Origin: Halotia wernerae
GTDB taxonomy: Bacteria > Cyanobacteriota > Cyanobacteriia > Cyanobacteriales > Nostocaceae
NCBI GenBank assembly: GCA_034931985.1
Contig: JAYGHB010000018.1
Coordinates: 1 to 64,000, forward strand
Length of the DNA: 64,000 nt
Reading direction: 5' to 3'
Every line of letters begins with the position of its first letter. Positions within the stretch are counted from its first letter, which is position 1. The translations under genes and the position numbers were made by a program. Shown piece by piece: positions 7,846 to 17,098 of this stretch. Under the pieces are notes generated by a model that saw nothing but the letters and a program-made list of their open reading frames with translations, was not told the DNA's origin and did not search any database.

Positions 7846-10545
7846 ATGAGAATCCTCAAGATCCAGACCTTACGCGGCCCAAACTACTGGAGCATTCGAC
7901 GCCACAAGCTGATAGTCATGCGCCTCGATTTAGAAAACCTTGCTGAAACGCCCTCGAATGAAATCCCTGGCTTTTATGAAGGATTAGTTGAGGCGCTGCC
8001 AAGTCTGGAGGGTCACTATTGTTCGCCTGGCTGTCGTGGTGGCTTTCTAATGCGAGTGCGAGAAGGCACCATGATGGGCCACATTGTGGAACACGTAGCT
8101 CTAGAACTCCAAGAACTAGCAGGAATGAACGTCGGCTTTGGTCGTACCCGCGAAACCGCTACACCCGGAATTTTCCAGGTAGTAATCGAGTACCTGAATG
8201 AGGAAGCAGGACGCTACGCTGGACGAGCAGCCGTGCGGCTATGTCAAAGTATTGCTGATCGGGGACGCTATCCCAAAGCAGAACTAGAGCAAGATATCCA
8301 AGACCTCAAAGACTTTTGGCGTGATTCATCCTTAGGCCCTTCGACCGAAGCGATCGTCAAAGAAGCCGAAAAAAGAGGTATTCCCTGGATGCAACTGAGC
8401 GCCCGCTTTTTGATTCAGCTCGGCTACGGCGTGAACCAAAAGCGAATGCAAGCCACAATGACAGATAACACTAGCATTCTAGGGGTAGAACTAGCTTGCG
8501 ACAAAGAAGCCACCAAACGCATCCTGGCCGCAGCCGGAGCGCCAGTACCCAGAGGTACGGTGATTAACTTCTTGGACGATTTAGAAGAAGCCATTGAATA
8601 TGTTGGTGGCTATCCCATCGTCATCAAACCGCTGGACGGCAATCATGGACGCGGTATCACCATTGACATCAGAACTTGGGAAGAAGCTGAGGCAGCCTAC
8701 GAAGCAGCTAGGCAGGTTTCACGGTCAATTATTGTTGAGAGATATTACGTTGGGCGTGACCACAGGGTACTAGTAGTCAATGGCAAAGTAGTAGCAGTAG
8801 CCGAACGTGTGCCAGCTCATGTTGTTGGCAATGGTAGATCTAGCATCGCCGAACTCATTGAGGAAACAAACCAAGACCCGAATCGCGGTGAAGGACATGA
8901 TAACGTCCTGACTAAGATTGAACTAGACCGGACTAGTTACCAATTATTAGAAAGGCAAGGCTACACCTTAAATAGTGTACCACCCAAAGGTACAATTTGT
9001 TACCTCCGGGCAACGGCTAACTTAAGTACAGGCGGTAGCGCTGTAGATCGTACCGATGAAATCCATCCCGAAAATCTTTGGTTAGCACAAAGAGTAGTGA
9101 AAACTATTGGTTTGGACATTGCCGGACTCGATATTGTCACTACGGATATTAGTCGTCCCCTCAGAGAAATGGATGGCGTAATTGTAGAAGTTAACGCTGC
9201 CCCTGGCTTTAGGATGCACGTTGCTCCCAGCCAAGGCATACCCCGCAATGTTGCCGGAGCAGTGATGGATATGCTGTTTCCCAACGAACAATCCAGCCGT
9301 ATTCCCATTCTGAGCGTGACAGGTACTAATGGTAAAACCACCACTACCCGATTGCTAGCGCATATTTACAAACAGACAGGTAAAGTAGTAGGATATACAA
9401 CTACAGACGGGACTTATATCGGTGACTACTTAGTAGAAGCCGGAGATAATACAGGGCCTCAAAGTGCCCATGTCATCCTCCAAGATCCGACTGTAGAAGT
9501 CGCGGTACTAGAAAGCGCTCGTGGAGGCATTCTGCGTTCTGGGCTGGGCTTTGAATCAGCTAATGTAGGTATAGTGTTAAACGTCGCTGCCGATCATTTG
9601 GGAATCGGTGATATCGATACTATTGATCAATTGGCAAATCTTAAGAGTGTAGTCGCGGAAGCTGTATTCCCTGATGGTTATGCGGTACTTAACGCCGACG
9701 ATCGCCGCGTCGCTGCTATGGCCCAAAAAACTAAAGCGAATATTGCTTACTTTACTATGAATCCCGATTCGGAATTGGTGCGGCAGCACATCCAAAAGGG
9801 CGGAGTAGCAGCAGTATCCGAAAATGGCTATCTGTCGATTGTTAAAGGCGATTGGATACACCGCATAGAAAGAGCAGAAAATATCCCCTTAACAATGGGC
9901 GGGCGAGCGCCGTTTATGATTGCCAACGCTTTAGCAGCCGCTTTGGCAGCATTTGTGCAAAACGTGACGATTGAGCAAATTCGGGCGGGCTTAAAGACCT
10001 TCCGTGCTTGTGTCAGCCAAACGCCGGGGCGAATGAATTTATTTAATTTAGGGAACTATCATGCCTTAGTAGACTATGCTCACAATCCCGCCAGTTATGA
10101 AGCTTTGGGTTCTTTTGTGCGTAACTGGAACACGGGAGCGCGAATTGGTGTAGTTGGCGGCCCAGGCGATCGCCGCGATGAAGACTTTGTGACCTTAGGC
10201 CAACTCGCTGCGGATATTTTTGACTACATTATTGTCAAAGAAGACGACGACACGCGGGGACGGTCACGGGGATCAGCTTCTGAACTGATTACTAAAGGTA
10301 TCACTCAAGTTAAGCGCGATGCCCGTTATGAGGTAATTATGGATGAAACCGCAGCTATTAATAAAGCTTTGGATACGGCTCCTGATCATGGTCTAGTAGT
10401 AATTTTACCAGAAAGTGTTAATCGCGCTATCAAGTTAATTAAGCTACGCGGTTTGGTCAAAGAGGAAATACAACAAAATGCCTCTACAACGGTTGTAGAT
10501 AATCAAAATGGGGTGACATCTTCTGTTATTAATACCTTGCTTTAG
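7846..10545 (+). CDS. cphA: Cyanophycin synthetase
   Basis: CphA polymerises aspartate and arginine into cyanophycin, the nitrogen store of vegetative cells and heterocyst polar plugs. The ATG at 7846 gives 899 residues starting MRILKIQTLRGPNYWSIRRH, the canonical cyanobacterial start; an upstream in-frame TTG adds ten residues and is not favoured. Domain order: an N-terminal domain (1-160), an ATP-grasp domain about 200-480 (PIVIKPLDGNHGRGIT), and a Mur-ligase-like domain with the P-loop GTNGKTTTT beginning near residue 493 and DYAHNPASYEAL further on. All catalytic segments look intact. Confidence 0.97.
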   Translation: MRILKIQTLRGPNYWSIRRHKLIVMRLDLENLAETPSNEIPGFYEGLVEALPSLEGHYCSPGCRGGFLMRVREGTMMGHIVEHVALELQELAGMNVGFGRTRETATPGIFQVVIEYLNEEAGRYAGRAAVRLCQSIADRGRYPKAELEQDIQDLKDFWRDSSLGPSTEAIVKEAEKRGIPWMQLSARFLIQLGYGVNQKRMQATMTDNTSILGVELACDKEATKRILAAAGAPVPRGTVINFLDDLEEAIEYVGGYPIVIKPLDGNHGRGITIDIRTWEEAEAAYEAARQVSRSIIVERYYVGRDHRVLVVNGKVVAVAERVPAHVVGNGRSSIAELIEETNQDPNRGEGHDNVLTKIELDRTSYQLLERQGYTLNSVPPKGTICYLRATANLSTGGSAVDRTDEIHPENLWLAQRVVKTIGLDIAGLDIVTTDISRPLREMDGVIVEVNAAPGFRMHVAPSQGIPRNVAGAVMDMLFPNEQSSRIPILSVTGTNGKTTTTRLLAHIYKQTGKVVGYTTTDGTYIGDYLVEAGDNTGPQSAHVILQDPTVEVAVLESARGGILRSGLGFESANVGIVLNVAADHLGIGDIDTIDQLANLKSVVAEAVFPDGYAVLNADDRRVAAMAQKTKANIAYFTMNPDSELVRQHIQKGGVAAVSENGYLSIVKGDWIHRIERAENIPLTMGGRAPFMIANALAAALAAFVQNVTIEQIRAGLKTFRACVSQTPGRMNLFNLGNYHALVDYAHNPASYEALGSFVRNWNTGARIGVVGGPGDRRDEDFVTLGQLAADIFDYIIVKEDDDTRGRSRGSASELITKGITQVKRDARYEVIMDETAAINKALDTAPDHGLVVILPESVNRAIKLIKLRGLVKEEIQQNASTTVVDNQNGVTSSVINTLL

Positions 10546-10602
10546 TTGAGAGTCAATAGTCCATAGTCCACAGTCAATTGCCTGACTGCTGACTTGCGAT
10601 CG

Positions 10603-10785
10603 CTATTGTTCTTGTTCTTGTTCTTGTTCAGGAGGATTGTCATCATTAGAAGTTTTGAGTTCCTCCTTAAAGCCCCGCAGTGTTTTACCCAGTGCATTTC
10701 CCAATTCAGGAATTTTTTTAGGGCCAAAAATTAAAATAGCGGCGATCGCAATTACACCTACTTCCGGCCATCCCAATCCAAACAT
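10603..10785 (-). CDS. tatA: Twin-arginine translocase subunit TatA/E
   Basis: A 60-residue protein with one N-terminal membrane helix (WPEVGVIAIAAILIFGPKKIP) and the following amphipathic helix (ELGNALGKTLRGFKEEL), the defining TatA/TatE layout. The F-G-P hinge is present. TatA forms the pore for export of folded proteins into periplasm or thylakoid lumen. The last eight residues are an E-Q repeat encoded by a TTGTTC hexanucleotide run, likely a replication-slippage tail. tatC is not in the window. Confidence 0.93.
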   Translation of the reverse strand: MFGLGWPEVGVIAIAAILIFGPKKIPELGNALGKTLRGFKEELKTSNDDNPPEQEQEQEQ

Positions 10786-10825
10786 ACACAGTTCCTCTCA
10801 ATAATTTTTAATTAACTGTTCTCTA

Positions 10826-11092
10826 TCAAGACTCATCTCTATAAACGTCTCTACGATGTTTCACTTTAATCACACTCACTAATAGAATAGTATCAAGTAT
10901 TTGATAAATTATTCTGTAATCACCTACTTTAATCCGATATAAATATTCTTCATCTACCAACTTTTTAACCCCAGTTGGACGTGGTTCTATTGCTAATTCT
11001 TGAATTTTTGAGTCGATACGTTCTTTGATATCGCTTGGTAGTTTCTTTAGTTGTTTATTAGCACCCTTGGTAAATTCAATTTGATAAGTCAC
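10826..11092 (-). CDS. RelE/ParE-family toxin
   Basis: An 88-residue basic protein with the RelE fold pattern: YQIEFTKGANKQLKKLPSDIKERIDSKI (two parts), PTGVKKLVDEEYLYRIKVGDYRIIYQI, then VIKVKHRRDVYRDE. The R-x-G-D-Y-R-I-x-Y core and the C-terminal H-R-R-D-V-Y are hallmarks of mRNA-interferase-type RelE toxins. Its start overlaps the antitoxin stop by 4 nt (ATGA), so the pair is translationally coupled. Confidence 0.9.
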   Translation of the reverse strand: MTYQIEFTKGANKQLKKLPSDIKERIDSKIQELAIEPRPTGVKKLVDEEYLYRIKVGDYRIIYQILDTILLVSVIKVKHRRDVYRDES

Positions 11093-11286
11093 GCGGTTTC
11101 TTTCTTATATTCATCCCAAGATATAGTACCGTTAATTTTTGCTTCTGCTATTTCAGCACGGGCATCTCTAATATCTTCTTCATCCTCTAAAAGTTCTAAA
11201 ACTTTTTCTAAAGTGCTTTCGGGTGCGATGTTTAGATGTTTATGAATTAATTCTATTAGCGATTGCCTTTTGCTTATAGCTGTCAT
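11089..11286 (-). CDS. Antitoxin partner of RelE-type toxin
   Basis: A 65-residue acidic protein directly upstream of, and overlapping by 4 nt, the RelE-type toxin gene. It has an N-terminal helical part (LIELIHKHLNIAPESTLEKVLELLEDEED) and a C-terminal tail ending in TISWDEYKKETA, a common form for short antitoxins of cyanobacterial RelE pairs. No clear ribbon-helix-helix strand is visible, so DNA binding may need another factor or a non-canonical N-terminus. Assigned mainly by context and size. Confidence 0.8.
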   Translation of the reverse strand: MTAISKRQSLIELIHKHLNIAPESTLEKVLELLEDEEDIRDARAEIAEAKINGTISWDEYKKETA

Positions 11287-11312
11287 TTTTAGACCTCTTT
11301 ATATTACTTTGT

Positions 11313-12713
11313 TTATTTTCGCGTAATTGATATGTTCAACCAATCACTTAATTCCTGAGCTAACCATTCAAGTTCAGCTTCAGATTCAATAGCACCACCA
11401 CTACCACCAAGTTGATACTTATACACTCCTGACCAAATATCTAGTTGCGCTGGAACCACAACTCTAGCGCCTTCAGAGTCTCTAGTAAAGTGTTTGGAAA
11501 TATAAACCAATTTAGTGATACTTTGTCTTGGTGATGGTCGGGGACGATGGAATTTGAAAGCAAATAACTCCCAAGTTAAGGCAATTTGCTCTTGATTCAG
11601 GCGTAAGTGGATACGTCCAAACAAATGAAACAGCAACGTATACACCATAAACGAGCCTGCACCCCAAAAGGGCAGTGAGAATAAAGCAAAGGGAATCTTA
11701 AGCGGAAAAGGGGCAGAAAGAGCGCCAATTGTCCAAAACAGGATAAATGAATTCCAGGCGATCGCAAATAAACTCAAAAACACCATCGGAGGCTTAAAGC
11801 CAACTGGTGGAACCACAATATCTAGATGATCCCAATCCTTCGATAGTTGAATTGTACTACCAGCCGGTTTACTAACAGTTAAAGCAGTAGTGTCAGGAAA
11901 ATGCGACTCATCTAAAGCCTCCAGCGCCACAGTTGCAGAACTCAGCCGCTTTTCTAAATTGGGTTCAGTCATCCACTGCAACCAGCGAGTGAAGCTAGGA
12001 CTTAAATTAGTCGACTGCTCAAATTGAAACCGAAAGTCTTTTTGGGGTAAATCGGCTGGATGGATACCAGTTACCAAATAAATTAGCGTCGCACCTAAAC
12101 TATAAAGGTCAGAGGCTGGAACGGTACGTCCGCCAAATTGCTCCGGTGGCATATATCCGTAGGTTCCGACTACAGTCCTAGTTCCGCCTTCTGTAGCTAG
12201 GACAGTTTGCACTGAGCCAAAATCTACAAGATAAACCTGACCCAAACTGTTGCCAGAACGCTCGCCCAACAAAATATTGCTAGGCTTAATATCACGGTGA
12301 ATCACAGGCGGATGCAGTTGATGTAAATAAACGAGAATCTCTAAAAGTGCCTTGGCTATCTGCTTAATTTCGGCTTCTGTAAAAGTCCGCCCAGTCTGGA
12401 TGTATTGCTCTAAAGTTTGAGCTGGGATATAACTCTGTACTAGGGCGAATCCTTTGATGGTAGGTGAATTTACTTCAAAATAGTCTAAATAACGAGGAAT
12501 CAAGGGATGTGACAAAGATTTTAAAGTTTCAGCTTCACGCTCAAACAACTTGAGATCATCCCATTCAAAATCACTACTAAAAGAAAGTAACTTAACAATT
12601 ACTAATTCACCAGTTATTTGATCTTGAGCTAAGAATGTCCGTCGCCCTGCCTTTTTGCTTAACTGCTGTTGGACTTCGTAGCGGCCGTCTAATATTTCCT
12701 TAATCATAATCAT
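11313..12713 (-). CDS. Serine/threonine protein kinase with C-terminal membrane domain
   Basis: A 466-residue Hanks-type kinase. The ATP lysine is in VIVKLLSF (Lys41), the catalytic loop is HRDIKPSN (Asp141) and the metal-binding DFG is at 164-166, followed by GTYGYMPPEQF. After the roughly 275-residue kinase domain come two close membrane helices (FLSLFAIAWNSFILFW and a second near PFALFSLPFWGAGSFM) and a soluble tail. This layout is widespread in filamentous cyanobacteria. Substrate is unknown. It is transcribed divergently from cbiT. Confidence 0.92.
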   Translation of the reverse strand: MIMIKEILDGRYEVQQQLSKKAGRRTFLAQDQITGELVIVKLLSFSSDFEWDDLKLFEREAETLKSLSHPLIPRYLDYFEVNSPTIKGFALVQSYIPAQTLEQYIQTGRTFTEAEIKQIAKALLEILVYLHQLHPPVIHRDIKPSNILLGERSGNSLGQVYLVDFGSVQTVLATEGGTRTVVGTYGYMPPEQFGGRTVPASDLYSLGATLIYLVTGIHPADLPQKDFRFQFEQSTNLSPSFTRWLQWMTEPNLEKRLSSATVALEALDESHFPDTTALTVSKPAGSTIQLSKDWDHLDIVVPPVGFKPPMVFLSLFAIAWNSFILFWTIGALSAPFPLKIPFALFSLPFWGAGSFMVYTLLFHLFGRIHLRLNQEQIALTWELFAFKFHRPRPSPRQSITKLVYISKHFTRDSEGARVVVPAQLDIWSGVYKYQLGGSGGAIESEAELEWLAQELSDWLNISITRK

Positions 12714-12802
12714 TGCTGATGACGCTACGTTTAACAGTTTTTATAGTTTATAACTTGTCAAATTGGACAAGCCAATATCTTTTAGTATAATTGCGTGTTT
12801 TT

Positions 12803-13405
12803 ATGCCCTCCCAACTTTGGCCTTACATTACCCCTGGTATACCCGATGAATTGTTCGAGCATTTGCCGGGTATTCCCTTCAGCCAGCGAGAAGTTAGGCT
12901 GCTGTTGATTTCTCAATTGCGGCTCAAACCCGATTCAGTTTTGTGGGACATTGGTGCAGGGACAGGTACAATTCCGGTAGAGGTGGGATTGTTGTGTCCC
13001 AGTGGGCAGATTGTGGCTGTAGAACGGGATGAAGAAGTAGCTAATCTGATTAGGCGTAACTGCGATCGCTTTGATGTCAAAAACGTCGAAGTTATTGAAG
13101 GTAGCGCCCCAGATTGTATGCATGACCTGAAAGTAGCTCCTCACCGCGTTTGTATTGAGGGAGGCCGCCCCATCCAAGAAATTTTGCAAGCTGTGTGGCG
13201 TTATTTACCACCATCAGGGCGAGTTGTGGCCACAGCTGCTAATCTAGAGAGTCTGTATGCTATTTCCCAGAGCTTTTCTCAATTACAAGCTAGAAATATC
13301 GAAGTCGTTCAGTCTGCGGTCAACCGTTTGGAGACACACGGTTTTTCTCAAACTTTTGCAGCTGTCGATCCTATTTTTATCCTTAGTGGTGAGAAACTAG
13401 AGTGA
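12803..13405 (+). CDS. cbiT: Precorrin-6B C5,15-methyltransferase subunit CbiT
   Basis: A 200-residue SAM-dependent methyltransferase. The SAM loop DIGAGTGTIPVE lies at about residues 49-60, followed by VAVERDEEVANLIRRN and EGSAPDCM; CIEGGRPIQEIL matches the CbiT substrate-side motif. CbiT carries out C15 methylation with decarboxylation in the corrin ring pathway to cobalamin/pseudocobalamin. The ATG at 12803 is preferred over an upstream in-frame TTG at 12791. The partner CbiE is not adjacent, as is usual in cyanobacteria. Confidence 0.87.
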   Translation: MPSQLWPYITPGIPDELFEHLPGIPFSQREVRLLLISQLRLKPDSVLWDIGAGTGTIPVEVGLLCPSGQIVAVERDEEVANLIRRNCDRFDVKNVEVIEGSAPDCMHDLKVAPHRVCIEGGRPIQEILQAVWRYLPPSGRVVATAANLESLYAISQSFSQLQARNIEVVQSAVNRLETHGFSQTFAAVDPIFILSGEKLE

Positions 13406-13539
13406 ACTACCCGACACTGACCGCTAGGCAGTACAGCGTGGGGCTTCTGCTGCTTCAGCTAAATCTGAAGAATAAAGGCTGAAGTATGAAAGCTGAAATT
13501 TTATACTTCATCATACTTCACACTTCATACTTTCTTACT

Positions 13540-14427
13540 ATGCCTTGGTCTCGAATTGTTAGTGGAATTTTTGCGATCGCCCTTGCTTTGGTTGCGACCC
13601 TTTTGGGTGGTTGGTACTTTACCATCGCAATTGCGGTGATTGTCTTTTTGGGTCATCAGGAATATTTTAATTTGGTGCGAGCCAGAGGCATAGTTCCCGC
13701 TGCTAAAACTACCATCTTTGTCAGCCAAGTCTTGCTGGTGATTTGTACAGTTGATGGCAGTTTAGCTGATGCTGTGCTGCCCCTAGCTGGGACATTTATT
13801 TGTTTTTACTTGCTGTTTCAACCCAAAATGGCCACAATCGCGGATATTTCCGCTTCCATTATGGGGCTATTTTATGTAGGTTACTTAGCAAGTTTCTGGG
13901 TAAGGTTACGCGCTCTTGGGAGTGCAGTTGTAAGTAATCTGCCTTTAGGTGGTTACTGGCCTCCAACTTGGGCAGATATTTGGCAGCAAAATTTTACCTA
14001 TTTACCCCAAGGGTTGACAATGACAGTGCTGACTTTCTTATGCATTTGGGCAGCTGACATTGGCGCTTATATTTTTGGTAGATTTTTTGGTAAAACCCCG
14101 TTGTCTGACATCAGCCCTAAAAAAACTGTTGAAGGTGCAGTCTTTGGGATTACTGCCAGTGTTGCCGTAGCATTAGCAGGGGCTTCTTATCTGCACTTTC
14201 CTAGATTCATTATCACTGGTGTAGCATTGGGTTTGCTAATTGGGATTGCTAGTCTTTTGGGCGATCTTACCGAGTCTATGCTCAAGCGCGATGCTGGCGT
14301 TAAAGATTCAGGACAGCTGATCCCCGGTCATGGCGGCATCTTAGACCGTACTGACAGTTATATCTTTACAGCCCCTTTAGTTTATTATTTCGTGACACTT
14401 TTGTTACCATTAATAGCTAATTCGTAA
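13540..14427 (+). CDS. cdsA: Phosphatidate cytidylyltransferase
   Basis: CdsA makes CDP-diacylglycerol for membrane phospholipid synthesis (phosphatidylglycerol in cyanobacteria). The protein is multi-pass and carries the C-terminal family signature LLGDLTESMLKRDAGVKD followed by SGQLIPGHGGILDRTDS. The ATG at 13540 gives 295 residues. The frame is open to an ATG at 13486, but the extra 18 codons are translated from a GAAGTATGAA-type repeat, so the shorter form is chosen. Confidence 0.93.
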   Translation: MPWSRIVSGIFAIALALVATLLGGWYFTIAIAVIVFLGHQEYFNLVRARGIVPAAKTTIFVSQVLLVICTVDGSLADAVLPLAGTFICFYLLFQPKMATIADISASIMGLFYVGYLASFWVRLRALGSAVVSNLPLGGYWPPTWADIWQQNFTYLPQGLTMTVLTFLCIWAADIGAYIFGRFFGKTPLSDISPKKTVEGAVFGITASVAVALAGASYLHFPRFIITGVALGLLIGIASLLGDLTESMLKRDAGVKDSGQLIPGHGGILDRTDSYIFTAPLVYYFVTLLLPLIANS

Positions 14428-14534
14428 TTGGTAATTCGTAATTGAAAAAATCAGATTTAGGGAACTCCAAAAAATAAATCATTTTGATTTATTCAAATTC
14501 TACTTTTCTTACTTTCCTGCCCTCTGCTATTTCC

Positions 14535-15245
14535 TTAAGGGTTAACATTGATCCGCCCGCGACATACTAACTGACCAGGGATCAAGCTGAGTTCTTGAAT
14601 ATCGACATCTGAGCCAAGATAGAGATGATAATTATGCTCGCCCTCTAAGAGCGCTACTTGGTTTTTCATGATTTGAATATGTGTTAATTGCAACTCTTGA
14701 TTGCCAATTAATTTTAAATTAAATCTAACTTCTAGAGACGTATTTTCGCTGGTCGCTCCTAAAGTAGCACAAATTGTTATTTGATTATTGTCAAGGATAA
14801 TTTGATGCCATGTTGGCGTTAATTTGGGGCAATCTTCTGGTAAAAGTTTAACTAGTACATCATTTAAAGCAGTTGATAATAGTTCAGATTTAAGGGAATT
14901 ATTGAGGTCTTTCTCCTCCACGATCAGATAGCCGAGTACTGGTACTATCTCTAGCAGTCGTAGTGGTTTTCCTTTAAGTATTGAGCCTACGTTGATTTGA
15001 ATATTTTCCGCTATTAGTTGAATTCGTGTAATATAGAGGCCTTGATACACTGCATGACTGGCAAAAATAGATACCCAGGGAATGCAACCAGAGAGAATTT
15101 GGCGATCGCTAGCTTTAATCTCTACTTCTAATTGAGATACTTGGCTGACTTGCGCTCTCAACCAGAGCTTGAATGCTGCTGTGAGTGCATTTGTAATTAG
15201 CTGGATCTTCTTGGAATTTTTTGTGGGGAAATTGTCTTCTGGCAT
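14535..15245 (-). CDS. DUF2993 domain protein (LmeA-like)
   Basis: A 236-residue protein of the DUF2993 family: LRAQVSQVSQLEVEIKASDRQILSGCIPWVSI (two parts) and GLYITRIQLIAENIQINVG are typical. Members are lipid-binding TULIP-like proteins; the mycobacterial LmeA binds phosphoinositide-type lipids, but the cyanobacterial role is unknown. No signal peptide is evident. It converges on cdsA, a phospholipid-synthesis gene, which may be chance. Confidence 0.82.
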   Translation of the reverse strand: MPEDNFPTKNSKKIQLITNALTAAFKLWLRAQVSQVSQLEVEIKASDRQILSGCIPWVSIFASHAVYQGLYITRIQLIAENIQINVGSILKGKPLRLLEIVPVLGYLIVEEKDLNNSLKSELLSTALNDVLVKLLPEDCPKLTPTWHQIILDNNQITICATLGATSENTSLEVRFNLKLIGNQELQLTHIQIMKNQVALLEGEHNYHLYLGSDVDIQELSLIPGQLVCRGRINVNP

Positions 15246-15387
15246 TTAACCACTCTTGTAATGGGTATTTGCTCAGCAAGTGACTGAACTTAAGTAAGCC
15301 TTAAATGTAACATTTATGGCTATTTACTACAAAATGCCAATATTATGATTATTATCTAAAGCTAGGAAAGTACTCAGTAATTTCCAC

Positions 15388-16221
15388 ATGGAGGCAAGGT
15401 TACAAAAAATTCTCGCTCAATGGGGTATTGCCTCACGACGCGAAGCCGAAGAAATGATTCGGCGATCGCGTGTGCGGGTAAATGGGATATTAGCGCATTT
15501 AGGTCAAAAAGTTGACCCCCAAACAGATACGATTACTGTTGATGGTAAGCCTGTGTCTGGTGAGCAACGTCCGCCTTTACTATATCTGTTGCTGCATAAG
15601 CCCGCTGGAGTGGTTTCAACTTGCCATGACCCTCACCGAAGAAAGACAGTCTTAGATTTACTTCCTAAGGAATTACGTGAGGGTACAGGTATTCACCCAG
15701 TTGGTCGTCTAGATGCAGAATCTACAGGAGCATTGATACTTACCAACGATGGAGATTTAACATTTGGGCTAACTCATCCGCGCCATAGCATTCCGAAAAC
15801 TTATCAAGTTTTGGTCAAAGGACATCCTACTGAAGCAGTATTAGAGATGTGGCGTAAAGGTGTGATGTTAGAGGGAAGAAAAACCCTGCAAGCCAGAGTA
15901 AAGATGATCGAAAGTCTTGCTCTAAATAGCCGTTTAGAAATAGTTTTAAAGGAGGGAAGAAATCGCCAGATTCGCCGTGTAGCCGAAAAGTTGGGACACC
16001 CAGTCATTAAACTACATCGGACAGCCATAGGCCTAATTCAATTACAAATACCAAGACGGGAGAAGCCTCACCAACCTGACTCACCAACCCACTCTCTGTC
16101 TTTGTTGCGTGAAGGTAACTATCGATTTCTCAAAGAGCATGAAATTCGCTTTTTACAAAAGCAAATAAAACACATACCTATTAAAGATTCAGCTGAGGTC
16201 AGGGGAGTAGAAAAAATATGA
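15388..16221 (+). CDS. rRNA pseudouridine synthase (RsuA/RluB family)
   Basis: Residues 3-60 form an S4 RNA-binding domain (RLQKILAQWGIASRREAEEM). The catalytic Asp is in GRLDAESTGALILTNDGDL, and KEGRNRQIRRVAEKLGHPV near residue 190 is the conserved C-terminal motif of the RsuA/RluB/E/F family. It probably modifies 23S rRNA (RluB-like, as is usual for the single such gene in cyanobacteria) but 16S cannot be excluded. Its stop overlaps the next gene's ATG by 4 nt. Confidence 0.92.
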   Translation: MEARLQKILAQWGIASRREAEEMIRRSRVRVNGILAHLGQKVDPQTDTITVDGKPVSGEQRPPLLYLLLHKPAGVVSTCHDPHRRKTVLDLLPKELREGTGIHPVGRLDAESTGALILTNDGDLTFGLTHPRHSIPKTYQVLVKGHPTEAVLEMWRKGVMLEGRKTLQARVKMIESLALNSRLEIVLKEGRNRQIRRVAEKLGHPVIKLHRTAIGLIQLQIPRREKPHQPDSPTHSLSLLREGNYRFLKEHEIRFLQKQIKHIPIKDSAEVRGVEKI

Positions 16222-17006
16222 AATTGTTAAGAAGAAAAGCTGATGAACAGCCAACACCTTCATTAGAACAACAACAAACCGAAAAATTGGCACAAATGGG
16301 CGCTCAACTTTGGGCATCGCGTCAAGAAAAGGGTTTCTCTCTAGAAGAAATGGTAGGATTGACCAAAATTCCCCGGCGGCTATTGCAGGCGATCGAAGAA
16401 GGTAATTTAGAGAATCTGCCAGAACCAATCTATATTCAAGGTTTAATCAGGCAATTTGCCGATGTATTGGGCTTTAATGGAACTGAGTTTTCCAGAAATT
16501 TTCCTGTCGCTGTTCAGCAGGTGAACCTGCAAACTACTGGAAAAACGCGCTCAATGGGTCAATTCCGTCCAATTCATCTTTACTTACTTTATATATTCGT
16601 GATTGTATGCTCTGTCAGCAGCTTGTCTCAATTACTAAATAATGCTGTCCTCAAAGCGGATAATAGCCAAAGTGAACCTCAAGCAGAACTAACTCAAGCA
16701 CAAAAACCAACAGCCGTTCAACCTGTTAGCGACAACCTCAGTAGCCTCAAAGACAATCGGTCATTACAGATTGGTGTCACATTGAAAGCCTCCTCCTGGA
16801 TTCGGGTAGTAGCCGATGGTAAAACCGAGTTTGAGGGCATTCTACCAGAGGGTACACATCGCATCTGGAAAGCCCAAGAGCAACTAACGGTGAAAACAGA
16901 TAATGCTGGTGGTGTGCTGATGAGTGTCAATCAGCAAGAAGCCAAGCAAATGGGAGAACCAGGTAAAGTTGAAGAAATTAAGATTGCTGCCCAGCCTGAG
17001 TCTTGA
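16218..17006 (+). CDS. RodZ-like helix-turn-helix membrane protein
   Basis: A 262-residue protein with a cytoplasmic Cro-type HTH (about 25-95: LWASRQEKGFSLEEMVGLT, then IYIQGLIRQFADVLG), one membrane helix (about 116-138) and a periplasmic DUF4115-type beta domain (LKASSWIRVVADGKTEFEG, EGTHRIWKAQEQLTV). This is the layout of RodZ, which links MreB filaments to the cell-wall elongation machinery. It overlaps the pseudouridine synthase gene by ATGA, so translation is coupled. Confidence 0.85.
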   Translation: MKLLRRKADEQPTPSLEQQQTEKLAQMGAQLWASRQEKGFSLEEMVGLTKIPRRLLQAIEEGNLENLPEPIYIQGLIRQFADVLGFNGTEFSRNFPVAVQQVNLQTTGKTRSMGQFRPIHLYLLYIFVIVCSVSSLSQLLNNAVLKADNSQSEPQAELTQAQKPTAVQPVSDNLSSLKDNRSLQIGVTLKASSWIRVVADGKTEFEGILPEGTHRIWKAQEQLTVKTDNAGGVLMSVNQQEAKQMGEPGKVEEIKIAAQPES

Positions 17007-17009
17007 GAA

Positions 17010-17062
17010 GCAGGGAGCAGGGGGAGCAGGGGGAGCAGGGGAAGCAGGGGAAGAGAAGAACT
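17010..17062. repeat. Low-complexity GGAGCAGG run
   Basis: A purine-rich direct repeat of GGGGGAGCA and GGGGAAGCA units, followed by a CCCAATG-type repeat (TGCCCAATGTCCCATGCCCA). Both are common interspersed repeats in filamentous cyanobacteria. They fill the space between the convergent rodZ-like gene and malQ. Confidence 0.7.
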
Positions 17063-17098
17063 TATGCCCAATGTCCCATGCCCAATGCCCCAAGTTCC

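Noticed and set aside
13486..13539. N-terminal extension of CdsA
   Set aside because: The extra codons are from a GAAGTATGAA-type repeat; the ATG at 13540 fits the family better.
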